From positions 1-9,394 of the forward strand of contig CAZBCF010000046.1 in the NCBI GenBank assembly GCA_964490435.1: 9,394 bases of DNA. The letters run 5' to 3'. This document shows positions 1 through 6,089 of the stretch, piece by piece. Positions within the stretch are counted from its first letter, which is position 1; the number at the start of each line of letters is the position of its first letter. This DNA is from IMCC26077 sp964490435 (GTDB lineage Bacteria; Actinomycetota; Actinomycetes; Nanopelagicales; Nanopelagicaceae). The notes under the pieces are model-generated. The model did not search any database. It was not told where the DNA came from and saw nothing but the letters and a program-made list of their open reading frames with translations. A program made the position numbers and the translations under genes.

Positions 1-91
1 CGGAAGGCTATCAAATAACCTGAGCCGCCTCGACTCAACTTTTGCTATGGGAGAGAACGCAAGGGTGCGATGAGTTATTCCCGTTCCCCGT

Positions 92-130
92 CAGAAGGGT
101 GGGCAGAAGGGTGGGCAGAAGGGTGGGCAG
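92..130. repeat. 12-bp tandem repeat, 3.25 copies
   Basis: Three perfect consecutive copies of AGAAGGGTGGGC (first copy at 93-104) plus a partial fourth, with the preceding C also in phase. The last copy runs directly into the 5' arm of the GC-rich hairpin at 125-178, so each unit carries a GGGCAG that could also pair with the CTGCCT of the hairpin's 3' arm. The unit is a multiple of three, and on the plus strand it would read Glu-Gly-Trp-Ala, but that frame has no credible start or homologous context. I regard the tract as non-coding. There is no spacer structure, so it is not a CRISPR. Confidence 0.9.
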
Positions 131-178
131 TGCGGATAGCAGAAGGCCCCGGGGTCACCGCCCCGAGGCCCACTGCCT
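125..178 (-). terminator. GC-rich two-part hairpin, candidate terminator
   Basis: An inner stem pairs 145-154 with 161-170 (9 of 10 pairs, mismatch 149/166, six-base loop 155-160). An outer stem pairs 125-132 with 171-178 (7 Watson-Crick pairs plus one G-T). The two stems are contiguous on one side and separated by a 12-nt bulge (133-144) on the other. On the minus strand the inner stem is followed by TTCTGCT rather than a clean U-tract. It lies just after the minus-strand small ORF (stop at 190-192), downstream of the Fe-S gene, so termination of that transcript is the simplest reading. It could instead be part of a structured non-coding RNA. I recognise no known RNA family. The remaining bases 1-91 hold nothing I can identify. 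Confidence 0.5.
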
Positions 179-189
179 GCTCGTTGGGA

Positions 190-351
190 TTACTTGTAAT
201 AGTTAGTGGCCGTTGCCCGGCGGGCAACTGCCCCAGTCTCATCAGCCCGTCCAAGGCCAGTGGATGCTGCTACTCGAACCGCGCCCTCAGCGCGGATGTA
301 GTCAGCCCCGAGTATGGCTCGCGTGGCCGCGCAAAGAACATTCTTTTCCAT
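190..351 (-). CDS. possible small protein, 53 aa, unknown
   Basis: An ATG at 349-351 opens a 53-codon frame ending in TAA at 190-192. A GAAGGGGA stretch (361-368) lies about 10 nt upstream of the ATG and could serve as a ribosome-binding site. The product is alanine- and arginine-rich with one cysteine (Cys7), has no signal peptide or membrane segment, and ends in Asn-Tyr-Tyr-Lys. I do not recognise it. It starts 75 nt after the stop of the Fe-S oxidoreductase and is followed by the strong hairpin at 125-178, which fits a last small gene in the operon. Against it, the region is much richer in GC than its neighbours and contains small inverted repeats (for example 279-295), so it may instead be a structured untranslated region. 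If it is not a gene, 1-426 is gene-free. Confidence 0.4.
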   Translation of the reverse strand: MEKNVLCAATRAILGADYIRAEGAVRVAASTGLGRADETGAVARRATATNYYK

Positions 352-426
352 GTATTGGTGTCCCCTTCAAGAAATTAGAACGATTGTCTAGCGACAAATT
401 TGCCCCACATTTGCAGGGCAAGCTGA

Positions 427-2636
427 CTATTTCGTAGGCGGCAGGACTTGTAAAAGGCGTTGAGCGACATCGAGAACCTCGACCTGGGATTGGCGGCCGG
501 TCATACCATCGCTCACCATCACCCGACAAAACGGACAAGCGACTGCGACCTGTTTAGCGCCGGTGGCTATCGCCTCGTCGACTCGGTTGAGATTGATTCG
601 GGAGCCGAGTTTCTCTTCCATCCACATTCGGCCACCACCGGCACCGCAACAGAAAGAGCGATCCTTGTTTCGGGGCATCTCGATGAACTGCGCGCCAGTT
701 GCTTCAAGCAATTCTCGTGGTGGTTGGTAGATCTCATTATGCCGACCAAGATAACAGGGGTCGTGATAGGTGATGCTCTCATCTTTCGCCGCCGCACTTG
801 GAACAGGTTTCAACTTCCCTTCACGTACCAATTGATTGAGTAGTTGGGTGTGATGGACCATCTCTAACTCAAAACCACTCTGTGCATAATCACGCCCGAT
901 CGTGGTGAAGCAATGCGGGCATGTAACAACAACTTTCTTCACACCGCGGGTACCAAAGGTCTCTTGCAGCGTCTCGATATTCTCACGCGAGAGAATCTGA
1001 TAGAGAAACTCATTTCCCGCTCTTCGAGCGGGATCTCCTGTGCATGTCTCTCTTTTTCCTAAAACCGCAAAGGTGACGCCAGCACGATAGAGAAGTTCGG
1101 CTACTGCCTTTGTAGTTTTCTTTGCGCGCTCTTCGTACGCTCCAGCACAACCGACCCAAAAGAGGTATTCGACATCTTCAGGGATCTCTCCCTCTAAAAC
1201 TTGAATGGGAAAATCACACTCGGCAATCCATGCATTGCGATCATTGCGATTGGCACCCCATGGATTCCCAGCCTTCTCGAGATTCTTAAATGTATTACCA
1301 AGTTCGGTGGGAAACTCTGATTCGATGAGCACTTGAAAACGTCTCATATTGACGATGTGATCAACATGTTCGATATCTACTGGACATTCATTAACACATG
1401 CGCCGCAGGTAGTGCACGACCAGAGTACATCCGGACTGATTGGCCCATCTAAGGCAACTATCGGCGCATCGCTCGGCACCTTATTAAGCGCATGATCGCG
1501 CATCGCCATAATCAAAAGTTTGGGAGAGAGCGGTTTCTCGGTATGCCAAGCAGGGCACTGTGATTGGCAACGACCACACTCAGTGCAGCTAGCCATATCG
1601 AGTAAGCCCTTCCAGGTGATATCGGCAGCCTTCCCAATTCCAAAGACGTCGTCGTCTTTGGGATCCTCAAAATCAATGGGTTTGCCATGCGAAAGCATCT
1701 CCGGCACTGGCCCGAGGGAGTTTCTTCCATCTGCATTCCGCTTGAAAAAAATGTTAAAGAAAGCGAGGAATCTGTGCCAAGCAACACCCATCGTGAGATT
1801 GAGGGCAATGACAACAAACCATGTCATCGAAACCAGAATTTTGATAAATGCCACAATGGCAATTTGATTCTCGATTGTGTTAATTGATTGTGCATTGAAC
1901 TCTGCTACGACAAAACTCGTGAGTGGATACTGCGCGCTCCAACCACGTACGCCCTCTAGCGCACCTTCTAATCCGCGCAGTGCGACTACGCAAAATACGA
2001 TGGCAAGAATCGTCGCTTCGACATAATAAGCTTTCCAATTTCCAGAACCATAGAAACGAGAACGTCGACTTTTATTCTTCAATCGAGTGAACTGCCTAAT
2101 GCCGATCAAAGCAACGATTCCGATTCCGGTAAGCCAGGCAATCGCCTCGACTAACCAGAGGTATGGGGTGAAGTGGCCAATACCTGGGATGACGAAGTGC
2201 GGGTCGAGGACTTGTCCGAACGCCGTAATCAAAGTACCGAGGAGTGCTCCGAACCCGACCATCACAAACCAATGCGCAATACCGGTCCCTGTGAATCGAG
2301 TCATTTTGGTATGACCAAGCACTTCTTTTAATAAATTTGCCCAGCGAGCTCCCCGTTGCGCAGAGCGAGTCGGATCTGGTTGACCCTTCTTGAAGATGCC
2401 AACAAGTTCCCGGAGCTTCAGCGACAATACTGCGATTGCAAGGANNNNNNNNNNNNNNNNNNNNNNNNNNNNNNNNNNNNNNNNNNNNNNNNNNNNNNNN
2501 NNNNNNNNNNNNNNNNNNNNNNNNNNNNNNNNNNNNNNNNNNNNTTGAAGATGCCAACAAGTTCCCGGAGCTTCAGCGACAATACTGCGATTGCAAGGAC
2601 CGAATAGAGATACGCGACAATCGCTAAACCTGTCAT
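427..2636 (-). CDS. membrane-bound Fe-S oxidoreductase (HdrE/HdrD-like fusion)
   Basis: Probable membrane-anchored electron-transfer enzyme passing electrons between a quinone or heme and soluble thiol/Fe-S partners; the substrate is unknown. With the 100-N gap and one duplicated 55-bp flank removed (155 bp), the frame is continuous and gives 684 residues from the ATG at 2634-2636. The N-terminal ~245 residues hold about six hydrophobic segments (roughly 4-20, 70-90, 107-128, 153-170, 205-227 and a last one near 230-246). His70, His103 and His236 are candidate heme ligands, as in HdrE/NarI-like subunits. Two 4Fe-4S motifs follow: Cys299/302/305/309 and Cys356/359/362/366. Then come two CCG domains: Cys445, Cys480-Thr-Gly, Cys521/Cys524; and Cys576, Cys611-Cys612-Gly, Cys649/Cys652. 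The first lacks the second Cys of the doublet. From memory, mycobacterial Rv0338c has this architecture. It starts 29 nt after the pcs-like gene, with no strong Shine-Dalgarno. Any start upstream of the gap in another frame is an artefact of the gap. Confidence 0.88.
2390..2444. repeat. 55-bp duplicate, left flank of gap
   Basis: These 55 bases abut the N run and are identical to 2545-2599 on its other side. They encode the same stretch of the Fe-S protein N-terminus (reconstructed residues about 13-31). The duplication is best explained as an unmerged contig overlap, not a biological repeat. Confidence 0.95.
2445..2544. other. assembly gap (100 Ns), apparently spurious
   Basis: Exactly 100 undetermined bases, the conventional size for a gap of unknown length. 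The gap sits inside the Fe-S oxidoreductase gene and is flanked by two identical 55-bp copies. Joining the contigs through the 55-bp overlap keeps the reading frame and gives a coherent membrane-domain N-terminus, so probably no sequence is missing. Confidence 0.97.
2545..2599. repeat. 55-bp duplicate, right flank of gap
   Basis: Second copy of the 55 bases at 2390-2444, starting at the first base after the N run. The next base (2600) continues the gene towards its ATG at 2636. Confidence 0.95.
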
Positions 2637-2665
2637 AAGGGCAAGAATACTCGAAAAGCAGTTTA

Positions 2666-3376
2666 TTACTTGCTAGACGCGAACCAGGTCTTCCAGATTG
2701 ATAGGCCCACGATATACAACGGAGCAATAACGAGAATTGGCTTTGCCCAACTTGGTCCATCGGGAAATTGCGCAGAAAGCCAGGTGAGCGCGACGAAATA
2801 GATTAGTGCGACAGAGAGCGTGAATGGTCGGAACTTTGTTACTCGAACAATGTGTGGAAATTGAACCTTGGATAACGAAAGACCACATAAGAAGATTATG
2901 ACGAGTTGTTTGGTTGCGTTATTTGCATCAAGGATAAGCAGGGTAGGCACAACAATGTTCCATGCTGCCGGGAAACCATTGAACCAATGATCATCAGTCT
3001 CTTGATCAGTCCGAGCGAACCACAGGGCTCCAGTGAAAATGATGAGTGCGGCAAACCAAAACTCTCGACCTTTTGGCAACATATCCAATTCGACAAAGAG
3101 CGCCACTGGCACGACTACACATGTCACATAGTCAACGACGAGATCGAGAATATGACCATTGATCTGCGGAGCATGAGTAGAGATGTCGATTCGACGAGCA
3201 AGCGGCCCATCAAACCCATCGATCAATTGACAGACAATTAGCCAGATCAAACCCGCTCGAATATGACCACTCATCACTGCGCCGAGAGCGAGCAACCCCG
3301 CGATAGCACCACTTGCCGTGAACGCGTGTAGTAAGAAACCCTTCTGAGCCTGGGTCAAGAGCGGTTCGCGCGCCAT
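2666..3376 (-). CDS. pcs: phosphatidylcholine synthase-like CDP-alcohol phosphatidyltransferase
   Basis: Integral membrane enzyme of 236 residues that should transfer a phosphatidyl group from CDP-diacylglycerol to a small alcohol; choline if it is a true Pcs. The active-site signature is complete: Asp53, Asp56-Gly57, Ala60-Arg61, Gly74, Asp78, Asp82. There are 12 residues between Ala-Arg and Gly, the longer spacing I know from bacterial Pcs proteins rather than the usual 8. A later segment (132-142, FNGFPAAWNIV) also matches Pcs. About seven to eight hydrophobic helices are present and the length is typical. The ATG at 3374-3376 has a clear AAGGAG (3382-3387 on the opposite strand) five bases upstream. 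It is the first gene of a probable operon with the Fe-S oxidoreductase and is divergent from the small membrane protein at 3432. A phosphatidylglycerol or phosphatidylinositol role is less likely from the motif, but acceptor choice cannot be proved from sequence. Confidence 0.8.
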   Translation of the reverse strand: MAREPLLTQAQKGFLLHAFTASGAIAGLLALGAVMSGHIRAGLIWLIVCQLIDGFDGPLARRIDISTHAPQINGHILDLVVDYVTCVVVPVALFVELDMLPKGREFWFAALIIFTGALWFARTDQETDDHWFNGFPAAWNIVVPTLLILDANNATKQLVIIFLCGLSLSKVQFPHIVRVTKFRPFTLSVALIYFVALTWLSAQFPDGPSWAKPILVIAPLYIVGLSIWKTWFASSK

Positions 3377-3416
3377 TACGACTCCTTACCAAGCCAATGC
3401 AGAGCGGGATGGTGAA

Positions 3417-3424
3417 CGATACGC
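3417..3424. promoter_or_regulatory. possible overlapping divergent -10 elements
   Basis: Within the 55-nt divergent intergenic region, TACGCT (3419-3424, plus) has the TAnnnT form and ends seven bases before the ATG at 3432. TATCGT (3422 to 3417, minus) would give a leader of about 34 nt for the pcs-like gene. Neither has a convincing -35 box, so this is a weak call. Confidence 0.25.
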
Positions 3425-3431
3425 TCTCCCT

Positions 3432-3845
3432 ATGTCGCTATCTACCACCCAAAAGGAGCGGATTTGGGTAGCGCTCGTTGTCATATATGGAATTGGCAAA
3501 TCGATTGTCGTCTGGCACACGCTCGGCAAATATGGCGTTAATGCTCTGCTCTACTTACTCTTCGATATCGGGGCTGCGATCCCATACGGCCTAGCCACCG
3601 CACGCGTGGTCATCTATGGGTTGGCTCGCGATTGGGCTCGGGTGCGAATCTGGGGGTTGATCGCGCTCGTCACTCATTTCATCCCTGACGTCTATATATT
3701 CGCGGTGCTTCGAGAGCCGCCACCGCTGCTTGTTGACGGGCTGATCTTCGTGATTGCCCTCTTCACCATCATCGCGGTCATCGGAATTATTCGGGAGATT
3801 CGTAAGCGGAGATCCGCTGATCTTCCAGACCTTAAGGCCAATTGA
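3432..3845 (+). CDS. small four-helix membrane protein, unknown
   Basis: A 137-residue protein with four hydrophobic segments at about 12-28, 35-57, 73-92 and 98-120, and a charged C-terminal tail rich in Arg/Lys. I recognise no family and see no catalytic motif. The second helix contains Asp45 in a Phe-Asp-Ile-Gly context, and the third contains His81 and Asp85, polar residues unusual for a lipid face. There is no Shine-Dalgarno before the ATG at 3432-3434. A -10-like TACGCT lies seven bases upstream, so the mRNA may be leaderless. It precedes the phoP-like gene by 67 nt, but the PhoP-box-like repeats between them suggest separate transcription. Confidence 0.75.
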   Translation: MSLSTTQKERIWVALVVIYGIGKSIVVWHTLGKYGVNALLYLLFDIGAAIPYGLATARVVIYGLARDWARVRIWGLIALVTHFIPDVYIFAVLREPPPLLVDGLIFVIALFTIIAVIGIIREIRKRRSADLPDLKAN

Positions 3846-3852
3846 GGCTTCT

Positions 3853-3880
3853 TCTCAGTTAATTCTCAGGTTAATCTCGC
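3853..3880 (+). promoter_or_regulatory. three 11-bp-spaced repeats, candidate PhoP-like operator
   Basis: TCTCAG begins at 3853 and again at 3864, with a degenerate TCTCGC at 3875, so the repeats are in exact 11-bp register (7-bp unit plus 4-bp spacer). OmpR/PhoB-family dimers bind direct repeats of this period. The mycobacterial PhoP site, as I recall it, is a TCACAGC pair with a 4-bp spacer, close to this one. The array ends 32 nt before the start of the response-regulator gene and overlaps a TAATCT (3872-3877) that could be the -10 box, so autoregulation is likely. The sign of regulation cannot be told from position alone. Confidence 0.65.
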
Positions 3881-3912
3881 ACCATTGGACGCACTAGATG
3901 AGGTGAGGTCTG

Positions 3913-4641
3913 ATGGCTGCCAATACCAAGGATTCGAAGGACGAACTCAAGCGCATTCTCGTCGTCGATGACGAGCCCAATATCAATGACTTGATCTCTA
4001 CCAGCCTTAAATTTTCTGGCTTTGATGTACGGTCTGCGATGAACGGCGCTCAGGCGCTCACTATCGCCGAAGAGTTCAAACCGCATGCGCTTGTTCTTGA
4101 TGTGATGATGCCTGGAATGAGTGGCTTCGAAGTATGCGAGAAACTTCGTAAGGATGGGCTGAAGGTCGGGGTTCTTTTTCTCACGGCAAAAGACTCCACT
4201 GATGACAAGGTAACAGGGCTCACCATTGGTGGCGATGATTACATGGTGAAACCATTCAGCCTTGAGGAACTCATTGCCCGGGTACGAGCAATCTTGCGGC
4301 GGACAGGTGATATCCAGATTGATATTGACGACGAGTTGATTCGATTTGCCGATCTGGAACTGAACGAGGCAACACACGAAGTTCGCCGCGGCGGACAACT
4401 CATCGAACTCTCACCGACTGAATTTACGCTACTTCGTTATCTGCTAATAAATGCCGACCGCGTCGTATCCAAAGCGCAGATTCTCGATCACGTATGGCAA
4501 TACGACTTCCGTGGTGATGCCGGAATTGTCGAGACGTACATCTCCTACCTGAGAAAGAAGATTGATACCTACGACCCGCAACTCATTCATACCGTGCGCG
4601 GTGTTGGCTATCGATTACGTTTGCCGAGCAAGGTAGCTTAA
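3913..4641 (+). CDS. phoP: PhoP-like response regulator (OmpR/PhoB family)
   Basis: DNA-binding response regulator of 242 residues. The receiver domain (about 13-128) has the acidic pair Asp19/Asp20, phosphoacceptor Asp63 in LVLDVMMPGMSGF, Thr91, Tyr110 and Lys113-Pro114. The C-terminal winged helix (about 143-238) carries the SPTEFTLLRYL and VRGVGYRL signatures. From memory it resembles mycobacterial PhoP over most of its length (SLKF-x-GF, NGAQAL, THEV, SPTEFTLLRY, RGVGY). That PhoP is distinct from the phosphate-starvation PhoP of Bacillus and Streptomyces, despite the shared name. The start ATG at 3913-3915 follows an AGGTGAGG (3901-3908). The kinase gene follows immediately, so the two form an operon. 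The target genes are unknown here, but a tandem 11-bp operator lies directly upstream. Confidence 0.9.
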   Translation: MAANTKDSKDELKRILVVDDEPNINDLISTSLKFSGFDVRSAMNGAQALTIAEEFKPHALVLDVMMPGMSGFEVCEKLRKDGLKVGVLFLTAKDSTDDKVTGLTIGGDDYMVKPFSLEELIARVRAILRRTGDIQIDIDDELIRFADLELNEATHEVRRGGQLIELSPTEFTLLRYLLINADRVVSKAQILDHVWQYDFRGDAGIVETYISYLRKKIDTYDPQLIHTVRGVGYRLRLPSKVA

Positions 4642-4646
4642 GCATT
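4630..4646 (+). promoter_or_regulatory. AAGG ribosome-binding site and ATT start candidate of the kinase
   Basis: AAGG (4630-4633) lies ten bases before an ATT codon (4644-4646), which itself is two bases after the TAA of the regulator gene. The kinase frame is open upstream to 4566 and contains no ATG, GTG or TTG before the TTG at 4704. That TTG would cut into the first membrane helix. ATT is a rare but known bacterial start. Confidence 0.45.
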
Positions 4647-6089
4647 AAGTATTCTTTCGGTACCGCGAGCCTTAAAAATCGCCTGACAGTCAGCGTTCTC
4701 GTTTTGAGCGCACTAGGAATTGGTATCGCAGACTTTGCCGCGCATACTGCCTTGAAAAGTTACCTCATCGGACGACTCGATGAGCAACTAAATTCTGTCG
4801 CTGGTGGATCCTTTTTGAGACTTGATCGCGCTGGCATCGAGCCCGATCGTGAAGGCGATGAGGATGGCGATGATCGAGGTACGCCTCTACGTCGAGTCCC
4901 GTCCGCAATTAGCGTGACACTTCTTGATCCCTCCGGAAAGATCATTGGCCGCCTAGGTGGCGAGTTGAACACCGAGCGAGTCGAACGTGTTGTCGCTGGT
5001 ATTACTCCGATAGTTGTCGCAAATAAGAACGGTAAACCATTCACCATCATTAAAGATCGAGCACACTTTAGAGTGTTAGCGCGGTTACTTCCCTCGGGTG
5101 CGGGCAGCGCTGTCGCTGCGCTCTCGCTCGAGGATGTCGAGCGGACTCTTGGCCGATTACAACTACTCTTCCTTTTCATTGGTTTACTCGTATTACTTCT
5201 CGTCGGTGTGGTCTCACGTGTTGCCATCAGATTGAGCATGAAGCCACTAACCGCGGTTGAAGGCACCGCCGAAGCGATTGCCAATGGTGATCTTTCAGCG
5301 CGCCTTCCCGACGCGAAACCTGACTCTGAAGTCGGCCGATTGACAGCCGCACTCAACCGAATGCTTGGTCGTATCGAAGAATCATTCGCGGTGCAACGTA
5401 GGAGTGAGGATAAGCTGCGCCGCTTTGTCGCAGATGCGAGCCACGAACTGCGGACCCCTTTAACTGCCATTCGCGGCTTTGCTGAATTGCACCGTCAAGG
5501 TGCGATCACAGGGGAAGAGAAAACCCGTGAATTAGTGGGTCGGATTGAAAATGAATCAAAACGAATGAGCGCTCTAGTCGAAGATTTATTGACGCTTGCG
5601 CGATTGGATCAAGCGAGGCCAATCGCACATGAAGCAGTTGACGTGAAAACTTTGATTGATGATGTTGTCCAGGGAGTCCGAGCAAGTAATCCCGGCGTGA
5701 ATATCACCACTCAATTACCTGATGATGAGGTCTTCATAATCGGCGACTCTCTGAAGGTTCATCAAGCGTTACTAAACCTGGCAGTGAATGCAGCAATCCA
5801 CACGCCAGAAGGAACTCCGATTTCTATTTCTTTACACGAAAACGACGATTCAATTCTCATTAAGGTGAGTGACCTTGGCCCAGGTCTTACCCCAGAGCAA
5901 CAAACTCGGGTCTTTGAACGTTTCTATCGCGTCGATCAATCCCGAACTCGTAACGGTTCTGAAGGTAGTGGATTAGGTTTATCAATCGTGCAGGCAATCA
6001 TGGATGCACACCATGGCAGCGTCGACATCGAGAGCGAGCTCGGCCGTGGAACCACCTTCACTCTTACTTTCCCGAGTAAAGAGAGTTAA
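4644..6089 (+). CDS. phoR: PhoR-like sensor histidine kinase
   Basis: Membrane sensor kinase, the partner of the preceding regulator, 481 residues if translation starts at the ATT at 4644 (461 from the TTG at 4704). Numbering from the ATT: first membrane helix about 15-38, extracytoplasmic sensor domain about 45-170 with a very acidic stretch near 67-79, second helix about 171-194, HAMP about 195-250. The dimerisation/phosphoacceptor helix has His267 in FVADASHELRTPLT, and the ATPase domain shows the N box Asn382, G1 Asp410-x-Gly-x-Gly, the F box FERFYR and the G2 box GSGLGL near 441-446. All catalytic boxes are intact. The H-box region and the RGFAEL-x-RQGA segment match mycobacterial PhoR as I remember it. 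The start is chosen because SLKNRLTVSVLVLSALG, upstream of the TTG, is needed for a normal first helix. A CTG at 4683 is another possibility. The gene ends in a 4-nt overlap with convergent dcd. Confidence 0.88.
   Translation: MKYSFGTASLKNRLTVSVLVLSALGIGIADFAAHTALKSYLIGRLDEQLNSVAGGSFLRLDRAGIEPDREGDEDGDDRGTPLRRVPSAISVTLLDPSGKIIGRLGGELNTERVERVVAGITPIVVANKNGKPFTIIKDRAHFRVLARLLPSGAGSAVAALSLEDVERTLGRLQLLFLFIGLLVLLLVGVVSRVAIRLSMKPLTAVEGTAEAIANGDLSARLPDAKPDSEVGRLTAALNRMLGRIEESFAVQRRSEDKLRRFVADASHELRTPLTAIRGFAELHRQGAITGEEKTRELVGRIENESKRMSALVEDLLTLARLDQARPIAHEAVDVKTLIDDVVQGVRASNPGVNITTQLPDDEVFIIGDSLKVHQALLNLAVNAAIHTPEGTPISISLHENDDSILIKVSDLGPGLTPEQQTRVFERFYRVDQSRTRNGSEGSGLGLSIVQAIMDAHHGSVDIESELGRGTTFTLTFPSKES

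Noticed and set aside
92..130. CRISPR-like array or Glu-Gly-Trp-Ala repeat protein
   Set aside because: The 12-bp units have no spacers, and the plus-strand frame through them has no supporting start, homology or context.
125..178. T-box, cobalamin riboswitch, RNase P RNA, tmRNA or SRP RNA
   Set aside because: Short look-alike strings such as CACTGCC are present, but none of the conserved cores of these RNAs can be found on either strand.
2390..2599. 55-bp direct repeats as a transposon target duplication or recombination site
   Set aside because: They abut an artificial 100-N gap on both sides, encode the same protein segment, and collapse to a continuous gene.
2636..2760. Upstream extension of the Fe-S gene to about 2760 across the N run
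   Set aside because: It is in a different frame from the real N-terminus and overlaps the pcs-like gene. It exists only because the Ns and the 55-bp duplicate add 155 bp.
4760..5470. 236-codon minus-strand ORF inside the kinase gene
   Set aside because: It is the antisense shadow of a gene with all kinase motifs intact; its product is Ser/Arg-rich low complexity.
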